A stretch of 35,862 nt of DNA from NCBI GenBank assembly GCA_033557685.1, contig JAWQRN010000152.1, positions 1 through 35,862 of the forward strand, given 5' to 3'. Positions 1 through 8,983 of this stretch are shown one piece after another. Source of the DNA: Sperchopsis tessellata (taxonomy: Eukaryota > Arthropoda > Insecta > Coleoptera > Hydrophilidae). The notes below the pieces were generated by a model, which saw nothing but the letters and a program-made list of their open reading frames with translations, ran no database searches and had not been told where the DNA came from. The position numbers were made by a program, and so were the translations under genes. The number at the start of each line of letters is the position of its first letter. The first letter of the stretch is position 1.

Positions 1-17
1 CCATTTTCGCATTAGAA

Positions 18-195
18 TAAGAATATGTTGCTTCCTTGGCCGTACATAAATGTGTAATTTTAATATTTGATGAAATGCGATATATAGTTCGTTTCTGTAT
101 TTAATACATCGACTTGGCCGGCTTGCTTGATGTTTGATTTCATCAAATATTAAAATTACACATTTATGTACGGCCAAGGAAGCAACATATTCTTA
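18..195. repeat. Perfect 59-bp inverted repeat with 60-nt spacer
   Basis: Positions 18-76 are the exact reverse complement of positions 137-195, with no mismatch over 59 bases. The spacer, 77-136, is unrelated. A transcript would fold into a long hairpin. Complementarity stops sharply at both outer ends. I see no target-site duplication, and the window edge is only 17 bases away, so a larger element cannot be excluded. It may be the core of a foldback or MITE element, or a local inverted duplication. The lack of mismatches suggests recent origin or gene conversion. Open frames here are too short to be genes. Confidence 0.9.
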
Positions 196-329
196 CTACG
201 TTGTAAACTTTTTTTTTAATAGAACCATTGCTGTTTTTTTTAGATATTCAAATTATGTTTTATTTAAAAAACACGTTGACTCCAAGTTTTTTCTTGATAA
301 GTATATATACTATTAACATATTATTACGA

Positions 330-664
330 AATTACCGCAGAGTAACTCTGCTGAGCCAGTATCATCTAGGCTGTGCTCTACTGGCAAAACAGCCGGTCTT
401 TCCAGCTGAACTCTCAATGGCATATAAAGTGGAGAGCCAGTGCAAGCAGGGGCATTCGAAGTTGAATTTTATCATTGCAATATAACCACGATTATAAATA
501 AATACATTTTAAACTTGTTGAACTGTTATTTATGAACACATTACAGTGGTATTAGGTGTTCGGTTTAATAAATAATTTCTAAATAAAGTATATAAAATAA
601 AAATAAATAAATAATCTATTGTTAACTGACTATATCAATCAGTTAAAAAAACAGTGAGCAATAA
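330..664 (+). other. 5' LTR-like and primer-binding-like region of copy A
   Basis: This segment precedes the gag start. It holds a TATA-like GGCATATAAAG near 420 and, near 543-565, a segment TTACAGTGGTATTAGGTGTTC. Many gypsy-type elements carry a TGGTRTCA-type primer-binding sequence just after the 5' LTR. Copy B has a comparable stretch, TTGGTGTCAAGTGTGAGG, at about 29591-29608, also before its gag start. I could not find the second LTR, so the LTR boundaries are inferred. Confidence 0.4.
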
Positions 665-1585
665 ATGGAAACTAGGTCAACTATAAAGAAAATGATGGTC
701 AAAAAAGAGTAAACCGAAGAACCAATGAACATGAATCAAATTCTGCTAATGTTCAAAAACATGCAGGAATAAAATTCTATGAAGACAAAATAAAACAAAA
801 GCTAGAAGAAAAATCTAGAAAAACCGAAGACAAAAGTTGAATAGAGACTGGTAGAAAATTGTAGAAATTTGGAAGTCAAACTTGAAGAAAAGTAAATATC
901 GATGGAACATAAAAATGGAAGATGGAAAAGAAAATACAAGCCTTCAGTGAAGAGAATAGAACTTTAGTTAGCAAAGAAACCATTCACTACTGCATTACAA
1001 ACGACTGGCCAGAGGATAAAGTTGCCTAAATTTGAAGGAACATCTTCATGGACACTTTTTAAGATGTAGTTCAAAATGGCTGCCGAATATAATGGGTGGG
1101 ATGACACAAATAAGGTGACAAACCTTATCTTGGCTTTCCAAGGCCAGGCACTGTACGTCCTACACAATATTTCCAAGAACATCAGAGGAAACTTCAAAAC
1201 TCTGGTATTAGCCCTAGAAGCAAGGTTTGGGAGCTACCACTTGAAGACCATATACATAGCTCAGCTATCATTGCAAGAATATGCAGCTGATATCAATAGA
1301 TTACAAACTCGGAAGCATCTCTAGAAGTCTAGAATGGCCTGCAATAAAACCTGTGAGAAGCCTGTGGGTACAGTCCTCATATTTGAAGCTGTACATAACC
1401 GATTTAGGGGGAAGTACATACAAGACGTAAAAACGGAAGAAGCTCCAGTGCAGGAAGCTAAATTGTACGAAGGGTGTACCCACAAAAGGAATTCAAAGGA
1501 CACGAAATACTACAGGTGTGGAACAGAAGGGCGCAGTCACAGAAATTGTCGAGCGAGAGTCTGCAAGGGGATACGTGTTGATGGA
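665..1585 (+). pseudogene. gag-like region of gypsy copy A (degenerate)
   Basis: The frame opens with ATG at 665 and soon meets stops. An early charged stretch rich in Lys and Glu, probably coiled coil, is followed by a capsid-like region around 1000-1320 with segments LPKFEGTSSW and LEARFGSYHL, typical of insect gypsy Gag. A degenerate CCHC zinc knuckle lies near 1507-1545. Its first Cys reads as Tyr and its His as Arg, so it would not bind zinc normally. Compared with copy B, a stretch is deleted near 1270, between the capsid-like segment and the helix reading LQEYAADINRL. Gag would have packaged element RNA. This copy cannot make a full protein. Confidence 0.7.
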
Positions 1586-1639
1586 TAGAGTAGAATGCCC
1601 TACAATATTCAGAATACAATACCATTTGAAAAGTCTGCC

Positions 1640-1750
1640 AGTTCACAATGGACACAGGGGCCAATCTTTCAGTAGTCAGATCAGATATGGTGTACTAGGA
1701 GAATCTGGAAAAAGTTACAAACCTTCACTTTTGGACAGCTACTGGAGATA
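1640..1750 (+). pseudogene. Retropepsin-like protease remnant, gypsy copy A
   Basis: The active-site motif of a retroviral-type aspartic protease, DTGAN, is encoded at about 1651-1665, followed by LSVVRSDMV, which copy B partly shares. A stop interrupts the frame a few codons later and the domain then breaks up. This enzyme would cleave the Gag-Pol polyprotein. The remnant lies between the zinc knuckle and the reverse transcriptase, as expected. Confidence 0.65.
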
Positions 1751-1754
1751 ACAT

Positions 1755-2200
1755 TTTAGTTACCTTGGGAAGCTATAGGATCAAGACTGCAGCGACATGT
1801 CCTTTTGGACTATGCAATGCACCAATAACTTTTGAAAGATTTATGGATCTAGTTGTCAAGGGTTTATCTTGGAGGACCTGTCTGGTTTACATTGACATGT
1901 CATCATAATCGGCAAGATATCTGAAGGATTTGGAGGAGGTTTTTAGAAGATTGAAAAATGTCCATTTGAAACTTAGCCCACAGAAATGCCACCTATCCAA
2001 GAGAAAAGTAAATTATTTCGGATATGTGGTATTCAGCGAAAGTACAGCGATAGATCCCAGACGAAGATATAGCCACCTCCGAGAAGTAGGCACGATATAC
2101 AAGGAACTCTATTGAAGATTTGTTCCAGGGTTTGCTAACATAGCTAAGCCTTTGCATAAGCTGATGGAAGAAGCAGGATGATTCGAATAGGGCAGAAGTT
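1755..2200 (+). pseudogene. Reverse transcriptase remnant, gypsy copy A
   Basis: About 1795-1905 encodes TCPFGLCNAPITFERFMD and then LVYID, matching the conserved FGL-NAP-TF and Y-x-D-D blocks of Ty3/gypsy reverse transcriptase. The second catalytic Asp of the Y-x-D-D block is replaced by Met. Downstream, about 1930-2070 reads LKLSPQKCHLSKRKVNYFGY, the usual motif after the catalytic block. The fingers region upstream is largely missing. The gene is broken by stops near 1908 and 2113. Confidence 0.75.
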
Positions 2201-2259
2201 TGCCAAGAAGCGTTCGTCAAATTGAAGAAGAATCTTATCTAAGGCCCCAATCCTTAGTT

Positions 2260-2560
2260 ATCTTTAAATGGAAGGACAGTTCATTTTGGACACTGATACT
2301 AGCAACATAGGCACCATAGGCATTGGGGCTATACTCTCGCAAATACAAGCTAGCCAGGAAACAGTGATTGGTTAGTTCCGCAAGACCTCAAAACCCGAAA
2401 AGAACTACTGTGTCACAAGACGGGAACTTCTTGCCGTTATCATTGTGATAGAGCACTTCCATAAGTACCTGTATGGAAGACAATCCTTCCTTAGAACAGA
2501 TCATGCTGTCCTTCAGTGGCTTCTTCACTTTAAAATCCAGAAGGTCAGATTGCTAGGTGG
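2260..2560 (+). pseudogene. RNase H remnant, gypsy copy A
   Basis: The region reads ILDTDTSNIGTIGIGAILSQ near 2283-2342, then ENYCVTRRELLAV near 2400-2440, and FLRTDHAVLQWL near 2490-2525. These are the Asp, Glu and Asp blocks of the Ty3/gypsy RNase H domain, in order and at normal spacing. A stop near 2371 interrupts the frame. This domain would degrade the RNA strand of the RNA-DNA hybrid during reverse transcription. Confidence 0.8.
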
Positions 2561-2639
2561 CTGGAAAGACTCTAAACATATCACTTTACCACGGAACACC
2601 GTAGAGGTAAGATCCATAACAACTTCGATGCTCTATCAA

Positions 2640-3267
2640 GAAGATCCTGCCAAATTGGAAGCCTTGACCCTTGTAGTCAGGTTGGTTAGAGAGTTCTTCA
2701 GTAGATTTGGGGTACCTCTGGAACTCCATTCTGACCAAGGAAGAAACATTGAATCAGCATTGTTCCAGGAAACCTGCAAACTACTTGGGAAAAGGAAGAG
2801 GCGAACTACACCATTACACCCTCAGTCTGACGGAATGGTGGAGTAAATGAATCGAATCATGAGCTGATACCTATCCAAAGCTGTTTATCCACATCAAAGA
2901 GATTGGGAACAGTATATTCTGGGCACCCTATTCGACTGCATTGAGCAGATGATTAACAAACTGCAATCTATGCAATACGGAGACTGGAAATGATAGCTAC
3001 ATACCAATGTGCCAGAGCCTCTTACTTTGCCTGTTTACATTCGGTGGGTTCATATGGCATCATGCTTTGAGGAATGCCTCTGGGTGCAAATCAGTTTTGC
3101 AGCCTGCAAAAGAGGGCAGTTAGAAGAAGGTATACTTATAATGCCTTCCATTTTTATGCTTACTTGCCTCATTTTGTGTTCATGAGTACAAGGAGGACTT
3201 CCAAAGGAACAATGGGACCATGAGCACTACACCAGAAGTTGCTCATTGTACCGGGCGCCGTATCACC
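2640..3267 (+). pseudogene. Integrase core remnant, gypsy copy A
   Basis: About 2680-2846 encodes VREFFSRFGVPLELHSDQGR, followed by TTPLHPQSDGMVE, matching the second Asp and the Glu of the DDE integrase core. The N-terminal zinc-binding part and the first catalytic Asp are missing: the sequence passes from RNase H to mid-core within about 90 bases, implying an internal deletion of a few hundred bases. A stop directly follows the catalytic Glu. Remains of the core continue to about 3267, where a LINE tail interrupts the element. Confidence 0.75.
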
Positions 3268-3561
3268 ATTTGAAGTGTGCTCAACAAAATGTAGATACTG
3301 GTTAACAAAACTATATAATAAGCTGCCGAAGGAACTGAAACACGCATCAGAGAGTCGATTAAACCGTGGGCCAATAATAGTTTTTCTTTCTTTCGTTTTA
3401 CTTGTAAAGTTTTTATTATTTTATTGTTTCTGATCTTATTGTAAAAACTAAGAGAAGGATGAGACTATTTAATACTTAAGACTATTTTGTACTTATATAT
3501 TGTGTTTTGGCTTGACATGTGTTTATTTATTTAATATCCAATAAATGATAGATAGACAGAC
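3267..3561 (+). mobile_element. LINE 3'-end fragment inserted in the gypsy integrase
   Basis: The segment breaks the integrase C-terminal region: the encoded LYRAPYH before it and RFKKGDLVWL after it would be nearly contiguous in an intact gypsy Pol. Within it, KLYNKLPKELKHASES resembles the last residues of CR1/jockey-type non-LTR retrotransposon polyproteins, where a short YN-LP motif is common. A T-rich 3' untranslated region follows, ending with AATAAATGATAGATAGACAGACA. Short tandem repeats at the 3' end are a known habit of some non-LTR families. It is a 5'-truncated insertion, younger than copy A. The target duplication was not resolved and the boundaries are approximate. Confidence 0.6.
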
Positions 3562-3850
3562 AATAGATTCAAGAAAGGTGATCTAGTCTGGCTGTATAGT
3601 CCACAACGCCAGAAAGGTCTATACCTAAAGCTGCAATCATCCTGGGAAGGACCATATGAAGTAGTGAAGAAAATTAACGACATGATATACCAACCGAAAG
3701 TCATATACTAGAAATGGTTAGCCTCATACACCAGTTTCGAAGAAGAAGAACATCGTTGGGTAGAGAATTTACTAGTTGAGGATGAAGAGGAGGAGTTCGA
3801 GTCTTTCCTAAAGATGCAGGAAGGCTATCAGCCAGATTTTAATTAGGTGA
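3562..3850 (+). pseudogene. Integrase C-terminal segment, gypsy copy A
   Basis: The codons from 3566 read RFKKGDLVWLYSPQRQKGLY, then LQSSWEGPYEVVKKIND. This is the chromodomain-free C-terminal DNA-binding segment found at the end of gypsy integrases (G-D-x-V-W ... GPY-V). It is followed by an acidic stretch near 3760-3815 and a stop near 3844. It continues the integrase interrupted by the LINE tail. From 3850 to about 4190 the DNA may hold the end of the element, but no domain or LTR is recognisable there. Confidence 0.75.
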
Positions 3851-4199
3851 CAGAACAAGAAGGAAATCTGGTGCCAGTTAGGAATGGTCATTGGCACATT
3901 GTGTGAGCAGCCAATTTGAAGTTGTCCGGGGGTATTGCCAAGGAGTTTCGCACTGAAAGAACTGCATAGCCAAGTCGAATCACAGGTCAGCAAGTGCTTC
4001 AATGGGGGGATCAAGACCGATTTATTTACTATTTGGTCACAAAGAGGAAGTCTCATCTGTGGCCAACATGTGGTTCTATCTTCATGCACTTGTCTTTGTG
4101 CACTGCGAGTGACTACCCAACAGTAAGGTTGCCGGAAATTATCATTCCAAGAAGATTATGATGTACCACTTACCATTCAGACAACTTCGTACCAAAGAC

Positions 4200-4510
4200 A
4201 TTATGGACTGTTATTTCTTTCTTTTTTTCATAATATTTTTCCACATATACCCTTGATGGATGTCGAGGTTTTTCCACCTTTTATTTCTTGTAGAATTCAA
4301 TCCACTTCTTCCTATTCGCTGTACACTCTGTCATCTGCTTCCAGCGCTTTCCTTTGTGTCTTAACGTTTTGACGATTGTCATTCCAGGTTTTCCGTGGTC
4401 TTCCTCTTGATTTCCTTCCCCAAGCTCTCACATCTCACACTTGTCCCCTCTCGTCTGTCCCTCTTCTATTTACTTCTGTGCGGATGTAATTCCTCTCTCT
4501 TATGTCTGTG
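4200..4510 (-). mobile_element. LINE C-terminal fragment, minus strand
   Basis: On the minus strand, about 4420-4330 reads RGRPRKTWNDNRQNVKTQRK. The RGRPRKTW motif marks the C-terminal end of many insect LINE reverse-transcriptase proteins. The frame then shifts and runs toward 4200. It is a short 5'-truncated piece. It lies head-to-head with the plus-strand fragment starting near 4516, so the two come from separate insertions or an inversion. Confidence 0.55.
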
Positions 4511-4515
4511 TGTTA

Positions 4516-5260
4516 GGATGTGTGATAAAATTGATCGCAAGAATTATAGATCAATAAGCTTGGTGCCCATTCCATAATAACTATTTGAGAATGTGGTTAT
4601 TGGAGAAAAAATTACAAAACAGAAGCTTGGGATATACAGTGTGGATTTAAACCAGGCGTAGAATATATTGATCAAATTGTTAGTTTGCCAAATGTGGTAG
4701 AAAATATATGTATGGAAGTAAGGAAGCTATTCATACTTTTTATTTGGAAGTAAGGCATGTGTAAGGAGCAATGGAAAGATGAAGGAATGGTTAGAAATAA
4801 AACAAGGGGTCCATCAAGGATATGTCATGTCTACTTGTCTCTCTAATATTTCCATTGACAAATGCGGCTTGCATGGACAGCGATGGAGTAATAGTTGGTG
4901 GTAAAAAAGTAACTGTTCTGATGTATGAAGATGATGCAGTGATATTAAGAGAGAATTCAGATGAGCTACAAATGACTTTAGATGGTCATTTAGAATGGAC
5001 CTTATAATAAATGTGGATGAAACAAAAATTATGTTGTTTGAGAGAAATGCAGAGAGAACTGCAAAAAGGTTAAAAAATAGAGTTCTGAAGTAAGTAGATA
5101 CTTTTTCATATCTAGGTGGCACTATTTAAAAAGACAGGAGAATTAGGTTAGAAGTTCAGAAACAAGTGAACGCTGCCCGGTAAGTGGTGGGTACTTTATG
5201 GATGGTCCCTAAGATTAAAGAACTAATTAAAGAGGCTAAAGTAGCTGTATAAAATAGAAA
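4516..5260 (+). mobile_element. LINE reverse-transcriptase remnant
   Basis: Near 4540 the frame encodes RKNYRSISLVPIP, the NYR-ISL block of non-LTR reverse transcriptases. Near 4800 is a degenerate form of the IKQGV-QGC block. At about 4915-4975 is LMYEDDAVILRENSDELQ, the catalytic Y-A-D-D block with Ala replaced by Glu but both Asp residues kept. Near 5100-5130 is TFSYLGGTI, the usual motif after the palm. Several stops and frameshifts break the gene. The endonuclease domain and both untranslated regions are missing. Confidence 0.75.
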
Positions 5261-6017
5261 GTTAGTACCTCATCACATAAACTCTTTTCTACTTTTCATT
5301 TAGTTCTTAAAATTTCCCCAACACCATGCAAACTCCTTTTCTTTCGGTACTCGTTCTCCCTACATGTCAATCCAGCACAATATATATTTCCCCATATATT
5401 CTACCATTCACAGTACTTTCATTCGTAGATATATTTGAGTATTTTAAAAGAAAAATTATTATGAAATCATGAATAAATTAATAATGGTTATTAATAAGGG
5501 GATATTTTCTATTGCTTATTAACTTATTGGATTAAGAATTATTATTTATAAGTGATAAATGTCAAATTTCGATTGAATTTCCTATCTACTAAATAAATTC
5601 TAGCCACAATGTAAATATCCTTTGTCATACAAATTACCATTTCATTAAATATATATTTATTTATAAATCGCAACATGCCATTGAATGAGCCATTAAGGGA
5701 AGAATCGATAACTTTGTGTGTAGAGCTACATGGTAATGAGCGTATGTTGAAACGAAAACCATGATTACTACTACCAAATTCAAGGACAACTGCACATAAC
5801 TGGACTGAATCTCAAGAACTTTTTGTGAAAATTATATATATAAAAATTATGAATTTTATGTAAATATGATGGCTAATAAATTAATCACTTTTTATTGATA
5901 TTGTATTTTACCTGAAAATATTTCACAAGGTAAAAGGTATGTTGATCCCCCATATATTTTCAGTCAGGGAAAGTCTTGAAAAAAGAAAAATATATTGTTC
6001 ATAAAAAAAAGGTATAA
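5261..6017. other. AT-rich DNA with no recognised gene
   Basis: No domain, splice pattern, repeat pair or RNA gene was recognised. The stretch is strongly AT-rich with short open frames only. Confidence 0.5.
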
Positions 6018-6165
6018 TGTTGTTGCTTTTAATAATTATAAGTTTCGTAGTGCAATGTACGTAAATGTAAATAAACACGCGGTTGCCTTCGACCGTCATC
6101 TCTATGTCGGGCCATTTCATAGAACCCAATACCGCTGAAGCACATTAATATTAATTCGGACCATA
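6018..6165 (+). repeat. Diverged direct repeat, copy 1
   Basis: The segment matches 6410-6550. Shared blocks include TACGTAAATGTAA, CGGGCCATTTCA and ACCGCTGAAGCACA, in the same order and spacing with scattered substitutions and small gaps. The two copies start 392 bases apart. They may be the ends of a small element with terminal direct repeats, or two units of a tandem array. Neither encodes protein. Confidence 0.75.
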
Positions 6166-6409
6166 GTTATATATTGTATGCATATAAATAATGTAAATAA
6201 CGTATAAATTTCGTCCGATGAAACTCGGATATTGATGTTTACCTCTCGTAATCAACCAGAACTAGACTCTAAGCATATATACGAAGCAACGCTTATGGTG
6301 CAGTACGTGTTCGGAGTGCTTAAATGGAACTCAGTGTCGCTGAATACGAGTGGAACTCGGAAATGCACCTAGCACATAGTTTCACTTCCAGCATCTTTTC
6401 TGCATCATA

Positions 6410-6550
6410 TGTTGTTGTTTGTAGTAATTATAATTTTGGTACGTAAATGTAATAAACAAGCGGTTGTCTCCGAACAGCATCTCGATATCGGGCCATTTCA
6501 CACAACCTGACACCGCTGAAGCACAATAATATTAAGTTATAATGGACCTT
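6410..6550 (+). repeat. Diverged direct repeat, copy 2
   Basis: Partner of 6018-6165, in the same orientation. The sequence between the copies (6166-6409) has no coding signature. Confidence 0.75.
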
Positions 6551-8830
6551 AAATTAAATTGTATTAAACAATATCTAACAACACCAACAACTGTGCTAGA
6601 TGAGTTTTAAAACATATGTTCATTTTTGGTTTTTTAAAGTTGGCAATGCCGAGTACATTTCAAACCGGAATTACATTTTCCACTTACAAGTAACAAAGAA
6701 TTACATTTTAAGTTAACTGTTTATATATGTAATACTGTTTTGTTTATTTAACGACTAAGACGAGCACTACAAAGACATTTTCCTAATCACAAAAAGCTGA
6801 CCACCTATGGTACTCAAACCCGAGACACCACGCTTAGTACTTAGCCACTGAATGTATGTAATATACAAACCCTTATTGAACACCATCGGTTGAGAATATT
6901 ATGTTATGTGCAGGCCATACATTCTTGAAACAACAATTGTAAATGTAAGATTTTTATATTCTGTGTATGGTGGTTATGTGTGTTATCATTATTTATAACA
7001 TATTATATAATATATTGTGTTTAGGATTTTAATACCTTGTCCTTTATTGCTGTATGTTGATGTTTTTAATGTAAATCATGTTTAATAAATCTCTAGCTGT
7101 ACTGTTATTACGGTGTTTCCAAAGTTAAATTTATGTTTTGTATTTTTGTTTAGTATACTATTATTATGAGACTTGATTCCATTTTTTTAGTAATTGTTTG
7201 GATTGGCCTATGAAACGTCTACTACAAAATAAACAGTTTTTATATAAAGGCCTTCACATACCAAGAATATACTACCAGAGTCGTATGCGCATTTAAAGAA
7301 CTGCACGTTCGTCAACACAGTTGCACGAAAATTAAATGTCAGTGACGTAAAATTTTAACATCAAACTTACCGTCTACACATCGATATTTAAAAATCGCAA
7401 AATGGTTGCACATCTAAAATGTACGTTCTGATGATAGTTTTAAAAAGATCTGTTGCAAAATAACGCAAGGTGAAAACAAAGCTAAGAACACATATGCCAA
7501 GCAGCCGATACACGCTCTTAGCTTGCCACTTGGACTCGTCCAAACAACATTGACTTTTGCACATGATAACGTATGTGTAGTTCTCTAAATGTACTGATTC
7601 TACCTAATTACTAAAGGCTAAGTTCACGTTTATATGCGCAAACAATCAAATACACATTTGAAAAATAATGGTACATCCTCATTCCTACGGAATTTCGAAT
7701 TGGTGAACGTTTTTCCAGATACCTTTACTGATTTTGTAGTAATTCAAATTTTGTATCTGGACACAATAAAATCATGTCAATTGTAAAAGCATTTAGAATC
7801 TATTGATATACAATAATTTAATCACAGTTTTCTCATTATTAGGGGTGCTGCAACAATGAGAGTACTTTTTGTGAACTTTAACCATAGTTTACATGTATTA
7901 TTTGAGGTGTGGATTAGAAGTAAAACATTTGATGTGGTGCCATGCAGAGTTCGTTTGTTTTCTGGGTTTTTAAATGCATAATATGTATGTTTGTGTGTGT
8001 ATGCGGATATGTATAAGTCTGTGTAAATAAGTGTATGTGGGGGGTCACATAAGTCGCTTCTTATGACACACAGTGACCATAATACAACCCTGTGCCATTT
8101 ACAGGTGTTAATTGTCAAACGAGGTTTGGAATACATATGGATTAATTGATGTACCCAGAATGGTAAAAGGCCTCAGCACATCATTAGTGTTAATAACAGC
8201 CTAACAGTTTAAGTTTTCTTGAAATCGCAATTAGTGGATCGAGATGTGTCTCATTTTATGCAGAAAAAATTGTGCTTGTATAAACACCGATAAAGCCGTT
8301 GTATTTTCTTTGGGGAAGCAACTAAATAAGACGAAAGCAAATTCCTTTTCTTAAAGTAAGTGATTTTCTGAAGCGTTTAAAGCCAGCGTAATTAAAGCTA
8401 TCTGCTAAGAATTGTACAGCTACTTTCAGAAAGAATACCTGTAGTTTTTTTACTGTACTTCCCAATTTTAGTTCAAAACATAATTTAAGTTAAAAAATAA
8501 CTACAAAAACACATTAGGAATAGGATGATAGTAATAAATCTGTAAAGGTAGTTTCTTGCACATAGTTAAACAGTACTCAATAACTTCAAGAAGGATTATT
8601 TATGTTCTTTCAATAACTGAATGTATCGTAAACACAGCCGACGACAAATAACTTACGTCCAACATTAAAAAAAGATTTTGCTAAAGAAATTCTAACCGGC
8701 ATAAATAAACTAATCAAAATTCAACCTCAAGTTTAGTCAGTATTTCAAAGTCATATTAGAAAACTGTACATTTGAGGTATGATCAAAAGGTTCAATAAAA
8801 AGATAAAGAAAACAAATAACAAAATATTAT
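6551..8830. other. Non-coding DNA downstream of TAF13
   Basis: No gene was recognised. A possible tRNA-derived stretch lies on the minus strand at about 6740-6851, with a GGGTTTGAGTACC block resembling a B box. A TG-rich low-complexity patch lies at about 7980-8040. A minus-strand open frame of about 100 codons at 7822-8136 overlaps that patch and has no family signature, so it is not called a gene. Confidence 0.5.
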
Positions 8831-8836
8831 TTTATT
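8831..8836 (-). terminator. Poly(A) signal for TAF13
   Basis: On the minus strand this reads AATAAA, about 150 bases past the TAF13 stop codon, a normal distance for a short insect 3' untranslated region. Confidence 0.55.
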
Positions 8837-8983
8837 TACTTGATAGATGTGTGAATGTCAAATGGAATATAACATGCAATTACAAATTACACATTTAATA
8901 CTACTTTACAACCAAACATAATCTATGCTTAAATTACCATTACATAACATAATGCATTATAAAATACTGACATATTACAAAAA

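Larger units (their letters stand above)
330..4190 (+). mobile_element. Decayed Ty3/gypsy-type LTR retrotransposon, copy A
   Basis: Fragments occur in the order expected for a Ty3/gypsy element: gag-like region (665-1585), aspartic protease (about 1640-1750), reverse transcriptase (about 1755-2200), RNase H (about 2260-2560), integrase (about 2640 onward) and an integrase C-terminal segment (3562-3730). Stops and frameshifts interrupt every part, so the element is dead. A LINE tail is inserted near 3267-3560. The start resembles copy B at 29.54 kb, including the segment beginning ATGGAAACTAGGTCAACTA. No matching 3' LTR was recognised, so the outer limits are approximate. The placement in Ty3/gypsy rests on domain order and motifs; the exact clade is not resolved. 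Confidence 0.8.

Noticed and set aside
134..485. Two overlapping plus-strand open frames as possible genes
   Set aside because: They run across the inverted repeat arm and an LTR-like region, have no protein motif, and are explained by those elements.
7822..8136. 104-codon minus-strand open frame
   Set aside because: It crosses a TG-rich low-complexity stretch and has no recognisable motif or splice signals.
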